Both the position numbers and the translations under genes were made by a program. From contig CAZGVW010000027.1 of assembly GCA_964529265.1 (NCBI GenBank), positions 1 through 9,386 on the forward strand: a stretch of 9,386 nt of DNA, written 5' to 3'. The DNA is from CAZGVW01 sp964529265 (GTDB lineage: Bacteria > Planctomycetota > Phycisphaerae > Phycisphaerales > UBA1924). Shown here in pieces: positions 1 to 6,487 of this stretch. The notes below the pieces were generated by a model. That model ran no database searches, was not told the DNA's origin, and saw only the letters and a program-made list of their open reading frames with translations. Positions within the stretch are counted from its first letter, which is position 1, and the number at the start of each line of letters is the position of its first letter.

Positions 1-395
1 TACACCGCCGCGCCCGAATCCCGCCCGATCGCCTCCGCCGCGCGAGCCAGCGCCCGTAGCGAGAGCCAGATCGCCCGCGCCGGCGTCCACCCCGTCTCCG
101 CCGCGGCGCTCAGCGCACCGCGCACCACGCCGCGCTCCACCGCCCTCATGAACTCAGGCGAAGCGCCAGCCGCGGCTTCCAGGATCCACACCGCCGTCTC
201 CCGCAGCGCCTCTTCGGGGGGGCGCCGCCAGAAGTCCGACTCCAGAATCGTGTCGTGCACCACCTGCGCCACCGTCGCGCTCGCCACCGGCGCCGTGTCT
301 CCGCTCGGCCCGTGCTCGCCCGCAGCGAAGAACCCGCCGTGGTCGCCCTCGCGCTCTTCACGCCATCCCAGACCATCCATGTCACTGAACAGCAT
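1..395 (-). CDS. Unrecognised protein, N-terminal 131 residues (runs off left edge)
   Basis: An uninterrupted minus-strand reading frame starts at the ATG at 395-393 and is still open at the window edge. The start is chosen because GGAGGG (402-407) lies 6 bases upstream; an in-frame GTG at 398 would be only 3 bases from it. The codons are strongly G/C-biased at the third position, as expected for a real gene here. The protein begins MLFSDMDGLGWREERE, has an acidic, Gly-rich first 40 residues, and then becomes helical and Ala-rich (VAQVVHDTILESDFWRRP, ALRETAVWILEAAAG, ARAIWLSLRALARAAEAIG). There is no signal peptide or clear membrane segment in the visible part. I do not recognise the family. 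It reads away from the PRC-barrel gene in the same direction, separated by a 199-base hairpin-rich gap, so it is probably a separate transcription unit. Confidence 0.75.
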   Translation of the reverse strand, partial: MLFSDMDGLGWREEREGDHGGFFAAGEHGPSGDTAPVASATVAQVVHDTILESDFWRRPPEEALRETAVWILEAAAGASPEFMRAVERGVVRGALSAAAETGWTPARAIWLSLRALARAAEAIGRDSGAAV

Positions 396-428
396 CACTG
401 ACCCTCCGTGCTGAACCTGAAGGTCGGA

Positions 429-458
429 GGGGCGTCGACCGCCAAGGTGCGACGCCCC
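429..458. other. Strong hairpin in the intergenic gap
   Basis: GGGGCGTCG (429-437) pairs perfectly with CGACGCCCC (450-458). The stem continues inward with ACC/GGT around one bulged G, leaving a five-base loop. No T-run follows on either strand. It sits just upstream of the ribosome binding site of the left-edge gene (minus strand), so it could be a leader structure of that gene or a Rho-type end for the PRC-barrel transcript. Confidence 0.5.
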
Positions 459-467
459 GCGGAAAGC

Positions 468-495
468 CGCCGTCGGCGCTTGCGCGCAGACGGCG
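468..495. other. Second intergenic hairpin
   Basis: CGCCGTC (468-474) pairs with GACGGCG (489-495). Inside it, after one G-A mismatch, GCGC (476-479) pairs with GCGC (484-487) around a TTGC loop. It directly follows the 429-458 hairpin. The 396-594 gap holds three such structures and no credible gene in either strand. Confidence 0.45.
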
Positions 496-567
496 ACTGG
501 GGGGAACAAAGACCCGGAGCGGACTGCGCCGAAGAGCGAGTCTGCGGAGCGCGCCCCCTCCGGGCAT

Positions 568-586
568 CGCGTCGGCGGCCGACGCG
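568..586 (-). terminator. Palindromic hairpin just after the PRC-barrel stop codon
   Basis: CGCGTCGGC (568-576) and GCCGACGCG (578-586) form a near-perfect palindrome around one base. It starts 9 bases past the stop codon of the PRC-barrel gene (TGA at 597-595, minus strand). Position and strength suggest a transcript end or 3' stabiliser. There is no U-tract, so an intrinsic terminator in the strict sense is not shown. Confidence 0.4.
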
Positions 587-594
587 GCGCGTCG

Positions 595-1854
595 TCAGCG
601 AGGGCTCTGTCCTTCGCGCCTGCGATCAGGCTCGCCGGTGCTCTTCGACTTCTTCTCCTTCATCATTCCATTCACGCTGTAGTGCTGGTCCAGGCTGTCG
701 CACACAACCCGGCTCGAGAGCGTCGAAATATCTCCGTCCTTCAGCGTCGGCGCGGTCTTGAACTCCTGCGCCGTCATGCCGATGAGCCACTGCCCCTCGG
801 CCGTCGGCGTCAGCGCATCGAACGGAACCGCATAGGTCTCCGCTCCCACACCCAGCACGCCGCCCACCGAAGCCAGCGCAAACTTCGCGCGGCCCGATGT
901 GCGATCGATCACCAGGTCCGACACTTCGCCGATCGTCTCCCCGTCCGTGCCGATGATGTCCCCGTCGTCCAGGTCGCTTGCCAGCGCGAACCGCCGCGTC
1001 CCGACGTCCCGCGCCGTCCACGCCGGACGGCCCGTCTCGTCCCGGATCGTCATCACCTTCCCGTCCGAGAGCGTCACCGTCCGCGCCGCCCACATCTGAC
1101 CGGTGCGGTCGTTTGCCGGCACGGCCACGATCGTGACGACTTGGCCGTCCTTCAGGCCGCGATCCTGCATCCACCACACTGGCGCGATGATCACCCGCCG
1201 CTCGGCGCCGTTCGCGTCGTTCAGCGTCACCATCGTGTACGTATGCTCTGCTTCCTCCGGCCGCCACCGCGTGACCGAGCGGATCTCGCCCGTCACCGTT
1301 GTGAACTTCCCGTTCGCGAAGTGCGGCGTGTACAGGTCGGCGTCCGAGCGCTCGGCCCGGCGGCCGGGGTCTTCCCCCAGCGACCGTCCGACGTCCTCGA
1401 GCCACTGGTCCTGGTCCACGTTCCTCCACGAAATCACCTCGAACTCCGGCGCCTGCTCCAACTGGGCTCTCGTCATGTCCAGACGCCAGTTCTTCTCACT
1501 CGGGTCGTACGCCAGCCGGTCGAACCGGATCACCGACTGCCGCTCGCCGATCCCGAGCAGCCCGCCCGATCCGATCACCGCGTACGGCGCGCGGCCGGTC
1601 CGCGTGTTGATGATCAGGTCGTTGATCTCCGCCGTCTTGCCGTCCTCGGTCTTCACCAGCATCACCGTGTCCCCGAGGATGTCGCTGGATCGCATCAACT
1701 GCATCGCCGCAGCCTGATGATCGCGCCGATCCTGCTGCGCCTCCCGCTGGTCGCGCTGACCCGTCCGGGATTCCTGCGCCATCGCCGCGGCGGGCAAGCC
1801 CATCGCGCAGATCGCCGCCATCGCCATCAGTTGTCTTGGTGTCCTGACCGTCAT
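595..1854 (-). CDS. Exported protein with two PRC-barrel domains
   Basis: This is a 419-residue protein. The start at 1854 is chosen because AAGGAG (1864-1869) lies 9 bases upstream and a clean signal peptide follows (MTVRTPRQLMAMAAICAMGLPAAAMAQ, cleavage near residue 27); longer in-frame starts add an implausible Arg-rich leader. After a Gln/Arg-rich linker (28-50) come a first PRC-barrel (about 54-135, SSDILGDTV, INDLIINTRTGRAPYAVIG), a middle beta-rich region (about 170-280, possibly OB-like, with VWWMQD), and a second PRC-barrel (about 291-370, DGETIGEVSDLVIDRTSG, then GGVLGVGAETYAVPFD). The tail is charged. PRC-barrels are small beta-barrels found in stress-related, photosynthetic and RNA-processing proteins; the role here is unknown, but export implies the cell envelope or periplasm. 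It is divergent from the response regulator gene, and its promoter carries the phased repeats at 1969-2012. Confidence 0.88.
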   Translation of the reverse strand: MTVRTPRQLMAMAAICAMGLPAAAMAQESRTGQRDQREAQQDRRDHQAAAMQLMRSSDILGDTVMLVKTEDGKTAEINDLIINTRTGRAPYAVIGSGGLLGIGERQSVIRFDRLAYDPSEKNWRLDMTRAQLEQAPEFEVISWRNVDQDQWLEDVGRSLGEDPGRRAERSDADLYTPHFANGKFTTVTGEIRSVTRWRPEEAEHTYTMVTLNDANGAERRVIIAPVWWMQDRGLKDGQVVTIVAVPANDRTGQMWAARTVTLSDGKVMTIRDETGRPAWTARDVGTRRFALASDLDDGDIIGTDGETIGEVSDLVIDRTSGRAKFALASVGGVLGVGAETYAVPFDALTPTAEGQWLIGMTAQEFKTAPTLKDGDISTLSSRVVCDSLDQHYSVNGMMKEKKSKSTGEPDRRREGQSPR

Positions 1855-1968
1855 GTCTGTCTTCTCCTTTTGGGGAACGCGTTGTCCCCGCAAACATCCA
1901 GGCGGCTGGCCCTCCGCCCTCGGCCGCCCGCGGCATCTGCGCCGCTGGTTCATCCTCTTGATGCTGGA

Positions 1969-2012
1969 ATGATGCGGACCTCGCGTGAATCGCCCCTGAG
2001 TTCCCCATGAAT
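1969..2012 (-). promoter_or_regulatory. PhoB-box-like activator site and promoter of the PRC-barrel gene
   Basis: Read on the minus strand, this is ATTCAT-N5-ACTCAG-N5-ATTCAC-N10-CATCAT. The half-sites are at 2012-2007, 2001-1996 and 1990-1985, exactly 11 bp apart, and the -10-like CATCAT is at 1974-1969. A start site near 1962 would leave an untranslated leader of about 108 bases. The same spacing recurs at 4424-4467 and 6488-6531. OmpR/PhoB-family regulators bind such 11-bp direct repeats, and in pho promoters the box sits about 10 bp upstream of the -10. The regulator gene starts only 134 bp away. The assignment to that regulator is inference. Confidence 0.65.
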
Positions 2013-2045
2013 GCGCCTTCAGAGCGCACGACATTCCGGGACATG

Positions 2046-2058
2046 ATGAAACGTTCAT
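2046..2058. promoter_or_regulatory. Small inverted repeat in the divergent intergenic region
   Basis: ATGAA-ACG-TTCAT is a perfect 5-bp inverted repeat 88 bp upstream of the response regulator start. TTCAT is the same core as the phased half-sites of the neighbouring promoters, so this may be a site for autoregulation. Only one clear half-site in each orientation is present and the 11-bp phasing is absent, so the case is weak. A TACAAT at 2085-2090 could be a -10 for the regulator gene, but no matching -35 is visible. Confidence 0.25.
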
Positions 2059-2145
2059 GCGCTCCACACACCCGAACCGCGCGGTACAATCATGCGGAAG
2101 TCATCGAGCAACAGGCATACATGGGGGCTTCAACGGGGAGGCCGA

Positions 2146-2838
2146 ATGCGGACGCTCATCATCGAAGACAACCCGAAAATGGCTTCAGCCATCCAGTCCT
2201 GCCTCAGCGAGTGCGGCTACACCGCCGATGTCGCGCTCCGCGGATTCGAAGGCGAAGAGAAAGCCACCATCGATCAGTACGATGTCATCGTCCTCGATCT
2301 CATGCTTCCCGATCGCGATGGCGTCGATGTCTGCCGCAGCCTGCGCCGCCGCGGCGTCAAGACACCCATCCTCATGCTCACCGCGCTCTCCGCCACCACC
2401 GACAAGGTCTCCGGCCTCGACGCCGGCGCCGACGATTACCTCACCAAGCCCTTCGAGTTCGATGAACTCGTCGCACGCGTCCGCGCCCTCCTTCGCCGCG
2501 GCGCCGCCACCGAATCCACACGCCTCACCTGCGACGATCTCACGCTCGATCTCGCCAAGCGCGTCGCCGTGCGCGCCGGCGAAAAGATCAGGCTCTCCGG
2601 CAAGGAGTTCGCCCTCCTCGAATACCTCATGCGCAACACCGATCGCGTCCTCCCACGCTCCTCCATCGTCGAGCAGGTCTGGGACATGAACTACGAGCCC
2701 TCCAGCAACGTCGTCGATGTCTACATCTCCGCCCTCCGCCGCAAGATCGACAGGAACTTCGAGCGCCCACTCATCCACACCGTCATCGGCACCGGGTACC
2801 GCTTCGGCGTCTTGGACCCCGAGCCCGCGCCCTCCTGA
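2146..2838 (+). CDS. OmpR/PhoB-family response regulator
   Basis: This is a 230-residue two-component transcription factor. The start is set by GGGGAGG at 2135-2141, 4 bases before the ATG; an upstream in-frame ATG at 2092 would add 18 residues ahead of the conserved receiver start. Receiver domain (1-117): acidic pair E7/D8, phosphorylated aspartate D51 (VIVLDLMLP), T79 (LMLTA) and K101 (YLTKPFEFDELVARVRALLRR). C-terminal winged-helix domain (about 128-222): LSGKEFALLEYLMRN, then VDVYISALRRKID, and the wing signature GTGYRF (215-220). All residues needed for phosphotransfer are present. The kinase gene follows 17 bases downstream in the same orientation. The regulator probably acts on its own neighbourhood, because three nearby promoters carry 11-bp phased repeats suited to this family. 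I see no basis for naming a specific orthologue such as phoB or cusR. Confidence 0.95.
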   Translation: MRTLIIEDNPKMASAIQSCLSECGYTADVALRGFEGEEKATIDQYDVIVLDLMLPDRDGVDVCRSLRRRGVKTPILMLTALSATTDKVSGLDAGADDYLTKPFEFDELVARVRALLRRGAATESTRLTCDDLTLDLAKRVAVRAGEKIRLSGKEFALLEYLMRNTDRVLPRSSIVEQVWDMNYEPSSNVVDVYISALRRKIDRNFERPLIHTVIGTGYRFGVLDPEPAPS

Positions 2839-2855
2839 GGCGCCCAAGCGCCACC

Positions 2856-4400
2856 ATGCGCCTCCCCACCCCCTCGCTGCGCCTCCGCCTCACCTTCTGG
2901 TACACGCTCCTCTTCACCGTCATCCAGGTGGGCGTGCTCAGCGGCGTCGTCCTGCTTCGTCAGGACGTCATCCGGATGCGCCTGCAGGAAACCAACCGCC
3001 GCTACGCCGAGACCATCGCCGCCCGCCTCTCCGAGATCGATCCTCCCTGGACCACCGCCGATCTCTTCGCCGCCACCTCCCCAGCCTCCGGCTTCCTCCT
3101 CCTCATCATCCGCGACCGCGATGGCGACGCCATCTCCAAGTGGAACGCCCGCCGGGACGAAACCCAGGAGGGGCTCGTCCCCTTCCCCGCCTGGGCCCTC
3201 GAAAGCCACGGTCCCGAGACCTCCGTCCACAGCGAACTCACCGACGCCGCGGCATACCGCGTCATGGGCCTCCGCAGACCCCTCCGCCTCGTCACCGTGC
3301 CCTTCCTCCACCGGAATCAGCAGGAATACTTCCTCCAAGCCGCCGCAACCCCCACGCTCAACAACTACCTCGGCCCCGTCGCCGAGGTCTTCCTCCTCTT
3401 CGTCCCCATCGGCATCGCCGCGGCTGCCCTCATCTCGTGGCTCATCGCCGGCCGCGCCGTCGCCCCCCTCCTCCGCGCCTCCGAAGCCGCGCACGATGTG
3501 GCGCCCGACAGCCTGCGCGATGGCATGGATATCGGCGCCGATGCGCCCGAAGTCTCCAGGCTCCAGCAGGAACTCAACCAGGCCCTCAAACGCCTCGAAG
3601 CCGGATACGAGGCCCAGGCCCGCTTCATCTCCAACGTCTCCCACGAAATCAAGACACCCGTCTCCGTCATCCTCGCCGAGACCCAGGTCATCCGCTCCAG
3701 CGCCCGCGACGACCAGGCGCTCGACCGTTACCTCTCCAGCGTCGAGGAGGAAATGTCCGCACTCGGCCGACTCGTCGAGTCCTTTCTCGTCCTCGCCCGC
3801 GCCGCCGTCGGCAAGAGCCTCCTCCAGCGCTCCCCCGTTCCCGTCAACGACATCATCATCGACAGCGTTCGCGCCTGCGCGCCCCTCGCCGATCAGCACG
3901 AGGTCCGCCTCGTCCCCAACTTCGTCATGCCCGAGGACTGCGACCTCGACCCCGAACTCGAAGGCGACAGCGAACTCCTCCGCACCATGCTCGATAACCT
4001 CATCCGCAACGCCATCCGCTTCTCGCCCCCCGGCGCCGCCATCGACGTGGACGCCCACTGCACCGAGACCGACGTCACCATCTCCGTCCGCGACCGCGGC
4101 CCCGGCGTCTCAGAAGAGGCGAAGGATGCGCTCTTCGAGCCCTTCGTCCAGTCCGGGCCGGACTTCAGGCGCCGATCCGGCCACGGACTCGGACTCGCCA
4201 TCGCCAAGAGCGTGGCCGAAACCCACGGCGGCACGATCCACATCGAGAACCACCCCGAAGGCGGCGCCGTCTTCACGGTCCACTTCCGCCTTACCGCCGC
4301 CCTCACTCCCGCTCAGCCGAATGGATCGTGCGATCACTCCGGGGGCGGGGGCGGGGGCGGGGGCGACGGGGACGAGCGGAGCAAGAACGCCTCCTCCTGA
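2856..4400 (+). CDS. Membrane sensor histidine kinase, partner of the response regulator
   Basis: This is a 514-residue kinase. Its N-terminus has a membrane segment (about 13-34), a roughly 140-residue extracytoplasmic sensor region (36-174) of no type I recognise, a second membrane segment (about 175-197), and a HAMP-like linker to about 250. The phosphoacceptor helix has H263 in VSHEIKTP. The ATP-binding domain has the N box (DNLIRN, 380-385), the G1 box (DRGPG, 413-417), FEPF (427-430) and the G2 box (GHGLGLAIA, 442-450). All catalytic motifs look intact. Past residue 480 the C-terminus is unusual: a low-complexity tail with eight glycines from a GGGGGC repeat, then an acidic and basic end. 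The start at 2856 has only a weak ribosome site (GAGG at the regulator stop codon), suggesting translational coupling. It should phosphorylate the regulator encoded upstream. The signal sensed cannot be read from the sequence. Confidence 0.94.
   Translation: MRLPTPSLRLRLTFWYTLLFTVIQVGVLSGVVLLRQDVIRMRLQETNRRYAETIAARLSEIDPPWTTADLFAATSPASGFLLLIIRDRDGDAISKWNARRDETQEGLVPFPAWALESHGPETSVHSELTDAAAYRVMGLRRPLRLVTVPFLHRNQQEYFLQAAATPTLNNYLGPVAEVFLLFVPIGIAAAALISWLIAGRAVAPLLRASEAAHDVAPDSLRDGMDIGADAPEVSRLQQELNQALKRLEAGYEAQARFISNVSHEIKTPVSVILAETQVIRSSARDDQALDRYLSSVEEEMSALGRLVESFLVLARAAVGKSLLQRSPVPVNDIIIDSVRACAPLADQHEVRLVPNFVMPEDCDLDPELEGDSELLRTMLDNLIRNAIRFSPPGAAIDVDAHCTETDVTISVRDRGPGVSEEAKDALFEPFVQSGPDFRRRSGHGLGLAIAKSVAETHGGTIHIENHPEGGAVFTVHFRLTAALTPAQPNGSCDHSGGGGGGGGDGDERSKNASS
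4341..4364 (+). repeat. Four tandem GGGGGC hexamers in the kinase 3' end
   Basis: Four perfect copies of GGGGGC lie in frame and encode eight glycines in the kinase C-terminal tail. Gain or loss of a hexamer would change the glycine count without shifting the frame. The surrounding tail is not conserved kinase sequence, so length changes are probably tolerated. Confidence 0.85.
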
Positions 4401-4423
4401 TCGCTCCCGCCTCATGAACGCTT

Positions 4424-4467
4424 TTTCATCGGTGGTTCAGTCGCTGTTCATGCGCGCTCACCACCAT
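4424..4467 (+). promoter_or_regulatory. PhoB-box-like activator site and promoter of the VOC/lipoprotein operon
   Basis: The plus strand reads TTTCAT-N5-GTTCAG-N5-GTTCAT-N10-CACCAT. The half-sites are at 4424, 4435 and 4446, exactly 11 bp apart, and the -10-like element is at 4462-4467. The arrangement is base for base the same as at 1969-2012 and 6488-6531, which are on the other strand. A start site 6 to 8 bases after the -10 would fall at 4473-4475, on the first ATG of the VOC gene. Confidence 0.62.
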
Positions 4468-4472
4468 GCTCT

Positions 4473-4976
4473 ATGTTCGGCGCTTCGCATGAAAGACTGA
4501 ATTTGTCACCCAACGAACCACGTTTTGACGCCGCGTCTCGCACCCGCGAGACCCGTCTGGCCCGTGTGAGCCTGCGTGTGCGCGATCTCGCGGAGAGCAT
4601 GGCGTTCTACGAGGGCGTCCTTGGGCTCGCCATCAGCCCATCTTCGCCTCCATCCGCGCGATCCTGCGTATGCACACTCGAGGACGGCGACGGGCACGTC
4701 CTCTACTCAATCGAACTCACCCAGGGCCGCGGCAACGGACACTCCGCGGCCCTCCAGCACATCGGCCTTGAAGCCTCGGACGCCGTCTGGCTCGACGAGG
4801 TGTACGACCGCGCCCGTGCGCACGGGCACAGGGCCATCCCGCCCTGGCGGGCCGATGGCGTTGTCAGCGCCATCGTCTTCGATCCCGATGGAGTCAAGAT
4901 CCGCATCGCCTGGCGCCCGCCGACGCGCGACGACGAGGCTCACGCCGACACCCAAGCAGCACCGGAGAGATCATGA
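4473..4976 (+). CDS. VOC-fold (glyoxalase/bleomycin-resistance) protein
   Basis: This is a 167-residue protein with one vicinal-oxygen-chelate module: RVSLRVRDLAESMAFYEGVLGL (31-52), a second beta-alpha unit with LQHIGLEASD (94-103), and the closing IVFDPDGVKIRIAW (134-147). VOC proteins are metal-dependent lyases, dioxygenases or drug-binding proteins. Two usual metal ligands are not canonical here: the His of the first strand is R31, and the Glu after DPDG is R144, while H96 is present. A classical metalloenzyme is therefore doubtful, and a binding role is possible. The start is uncertain. ATG 4473 has no ribosome site but coincides with the predicted transcript start, so it may be leaderless; a TTG at 4503 or a GTG near 4567 are alternatives. 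The stop overlaps the next gene's start by four bases (ATGA), so the two genes are translationally coupled. Confidence 0.85.
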   Translation: MFGASHERLNLSPNEPRFDAASRTRETRLARVSLRVRDLAESMAFYEGVLGLAISPSSPPSARSCVCTLEDGDGHVLYSIELTQGRGNGHSAALQHIGLEASDAVWLDEVYDRARAHGHRAIPPWRADGVVSAIVFDPDGVKIRIAWRPPTRDDEAHADTQAAPERS

Positions 4977-5395
4977 ACGCTTTTCGCCTGAGAAATCGCA
5001 CGGTCGTCGCGCCCGCCGCCGCCGCGATCGGCCTGCTCGCAACCGCCTGCTCATCGATGAAGATGGAGTTCGATGGCGCCATGCGCCTCGAGGGCCCCAT
5101 CCGCATCGTCGGGCCCGTGGTCGAGTTCGAGGGCGTCTACATCAGCCAGGCCCTGCTCGACCGCGTCGAGACCGGCAAGACCACCGTGGACTGGGTCGTC
5201 GCCGCCTTCGGCGAGCCCACCGACGTCGGCCGCCTCGACGACGGCTCCGAGATCTGGAAATGGTCCTACAAGCCCATCGGCGAGCAGGGCGCGATGGTGC
5301 GCGTGCTGAGCGACGAGAAATCCGCCGGCGAAACCCACGTCACGGCATTCGTGCACATTCGCAACGGCGTCGTCGTCGAGAAGTGGCGAGGCTGA
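4973..5395 (+). CDS. Small lipoprotein with a BamE/SmpA-like domain
   Basis: This is a 140-residue protein. GGAGAG lies just before the ATG, which overlaps the VOC stop codon. The N-terminus is a lipoprotein signal (basic MNAFRLRNR, hydrophobic 11-23, lipobox LATAC with the modified cysteine at C26). The mature part carries ALLDRVETGKTTVDWVVAAFGEPTDV (60-85), then GSEIWKWSYKPIG. This is the pattern of the SmpA/OmlA fold seen in BamE (a 'G.T...V...FG.P' helix followed by a W-containing strand). BamE itself is an accessory of the outer-membrane beta-barrel assembly machine; many paralogues of this fold have other envelope jobs, so I do not assign bamE. It is the second gene of a two-gene operon controlled by the site at 4424-4467. 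Its 3' end converges on the yqjD-like operon with only 11 bases between stop codons. Confidence 0.85.
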   Translation: MNAFRLRNRTVVAPAAAAIGLLATACSSMKMEFDGAMRLEGPIRIVGPVVEFEGVYISQALLDRVETGKTTVDWVVAAFGEPTDVGRLDDGSEIWKWSYKPIGEQGAMVRVLSDEKSAGETHVTAFVHIRNGVVVEKWRG

Positions 5396-5406
5396 GCGCC
5401 GCGACG

Positions 5407-5676
5407 TCACGAGTCGCCTGTGCGCGACGATGATTCATACGCCCGGATCGCCGCGGCCAGCAGCGGCGGCGCTGCGCCGCGCATCAGACTCACGGCCAGC
5501 GCCCTGATCGGCGCCTCCTTCGACCACCCGACCACGGCGCCCAGCGTGAACGCGCCCACGGCCGCGACCGCGAGGTCGAGCGGATCGGGCTCGTCGAACG
5601 CCTCGTCCGACACCGCGCGGAGCCGCGCCTTGGCGCGCCCGAGGTCTAGATCGGTCTCCGAATGATCCTGCGGCAT
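5407..5676 (-). CDS. Small membrane-associated protein, third gene of the yqjD-like operon
   Basis: This is an 89-residue protein. The start at 5676 has CAGGAG (5684-5689) 7 bases upstream and lies inside the end of the preceding gene, with a 31-base overlap; a longer in-frame start at 5709 only adds an Arg-rich extension. An acidic and basic N-terminal stretch (1-32) precedes a weakly hydrophobic segment (about 35-51, LDLAVAAVGAFTLGAVVGW) and a second Ala-rich segment (57-80). I do not recognise the family. Its place after yqjD-like and yqjE-like genes matches that of yqjK in E. coli, but I see no clear sequence match to YqjK, so only the position is shared. Confidence 0.72.
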   Translation of the reverse strand: MPQDHSETDLDLGRAKARLRAVSDEAFDEPDPLDLAVAAVGAFTLGAVVGWSKEAPIRALAVSLMRGAAPPLLAAAIRAYESSSRTGDS

Positions 5677-5933
5677 GCGAATGCTCCTGCGCCCACGACC
5701 GCCAGGCACGCGCCGCCGGCGCTCAGCGCCGCCGCGGGCGGACCCGCCGCCCGCTCCACCGCCCAGTACAGCGCCAGCATCACGAGCAACACCCCGACGA
5801 CCGCCAGCAGCGTTGTCACGAACAGCACCGAAGCGGCCAGGCCGAGGTTCACGACCTGCTTGCGCAGGGCGCGCCCCTCGGCCTCCGCCAGATCCGCCGT
5901 TCGAACCACCAGTTCAACGATGCGCTTGAACAC
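5646..5933 (-). CDS. Phage-holin-superfamily (YqjE-like, DUF1469) inner-membrane protein
   Basis: This is a 95-residue protein starting at GTG 5933, with GAGGG (5942-5946) 8 bases upstream. It opens with an amphipathic helix rich in acidic and basic residues (MFKRIVELVVRTADLAEAEG), followed by two hydrophobic segments (about 31-57 and 68-87) joined by a short loop, and ends in an Arg cluster (RRIIRR). That layout is typical of the Phage_holin_3_6/DUF1469 family, to which E. coli YqjE belongs. These are chromosomal membrane proteins and the name does not imply lysis. It is the middle gene of the operon, 31 bases after the yqjD-like stop codon, and it overlaps the downstream gene. Paired YqjD/YqjE genes are common and are linked to stationary phase or stress, so a stress role is a family-based inference. 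Confidence 0.8.
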   Translation of the reverse strand: MFKRIVELVVRTADLAEAEGRALRKQVVNLGLAASVLFVTTLLAVVGVLLVMLALYWAVERAAGPPAAALSAGGACLAVVGAGAFACRRIIRRPI

Positions 5934-5964
5934 GAGTTGTGCCCTCTTTCGTGTTCAGCGCCGG

Positions 5965-6279
5965 TCAGCGCAGGCGCCGGATGAGCGCGCCGGCCAGGAG
6001 CCCCAGCCCCAGCGCCATTCCGACGCTCACCATCGGATGCTCGCGGATCTGCCCGCGCGTCGCATCCACTGCCTCCTTGCCCTTGTCCGCCGCGGCGTGC
6101 GCGCCGCGCCCGATGGCGTGCGCCGCCTCCTCCGCGCCCGCCTTGGCCGTGGTCAGCAGCGAGCGCGACGCAGAACTCACGTTCTCACGCAGGTGTGACA
6201 GTTCGGACTTCAGCTGATCCACTTCGCCGCGCAGACGCTCGGCTTCGTGCACAGCATGCTTCGCGTTGGATGACACCAT
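5965..6279 (-). CDS. DUF883 (ElaB/YqjD-like) tail-anchored protein
   Basis: This is a 104-residue protein. The start at 6279 is set by GGGAGG (6287-6292) 7 bases upstream; an upstream in-frame start adds 70 residues of non-conserved sequence. Residues 1-75 are a long charged helix, probably coiled coil (HEAERLRGEVDQLKSELSHL, then Ala/Gly-rich repeats). The C-terminus, QIREHPMVSVGMALGLGLLAGALIRRLR, is the DUF883 signature: 'R.HP' followed by a glycine-zipper membrane anchor and terminal arginines. In E. coli, YqjD and its paralogues sit in the inner membrane and can bind ribosomes in stationary phase. It is the first gene of the operon with the YqjE-like protein, and its promoter has the phased activator site at 6488-6531, about 200 bases upstream. 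Confidence 0.87.
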   Translation of the reverse strand: MVSSNAKHAVHEAERLRGEVDQLKSELSHLRENVSSASRSLLTTAKAGAEEAAHAIGRGAHAAADKGKEAVDATRGQIREHPMVSVGMALGLGLLAGALIRRLR

Positions 6280-6417
6280 GATTGAACCTCCCATCTTGAA
6301 AGCCGGCGACATGGCCGGCAGCATCGAACTGCAATGCCGGGCCGCGGGCGCCCCTCCTCCAGGGACCCCGCGGCCGGCGAAGTGCGGCCCGTGCCCACTT
6401 CCTGAGGCGCGGACCGC

Positions 6418-6440
6418 AAAAGCTCCCGGAGTCCGGGAGC
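6418..6440 (-). terminator. Hairpin with U4 in the yqjD-like leader (attenuator or terminator)
   Basis: On the minus strand GCTCCCGG pairs with CCGGGAGC around a 3-base loop (6440-6422), followed directly by TTTT (6421-6418). A second, weaker hairpin, GAGGGC/GCCCTC (6478-6451), lies just before it. If transcription starts near 6481, this structure ends at about base 64, well before the yqjD-like start at 6279. It could attenuate the operon, end a short RNA, or stop transcripts coming from the tRNA side. The U-tract is short. Confidence 0.5.
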
Positions 6441-6487
6441 CGCGAGAGCGGAGGGCCGTCTTCACGGGAACAGCCCTCACACGCGAC

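Noticed and set aside
682..2010. 442-codon plus-strand ORF
   Set aside because: It is a shadow of the PRC-barrel gene: Arg/Pro/His-rich with no domain, while the minus frame has a signal peptide, two domains and a ribosome site.
2031..2074. Fourth copy of the phased site before the response regulator
   Set aside because: Only GTTCAT at 2053 fits. The words 11 and 22 bp upstream do not match, and CACCCG is a poor -10. Autoregulation may exist but is not shown by this architecture.
2721..4058. 445-codon minus-strand ORF
   Set aside because: It is opposite the response regulator and kinase, is made of Gly/Ala/Asp/Glu runs, and has no recognisable domain.
4414..4500. Small ORF starting MNAFSSVV
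   Set aside because: It begins with the same 14 bases as the lipoprotein gene (4972-4985), but has no ribosome site, overlaps the phased promoter and encodes nothing recognisable.
5646..5933. Prophage holin
   Set aside because: The family name suggests lysis, but the gene sits in a yqjD/yqjE-type operon on the chromosome side of the att site with no phage genes around.
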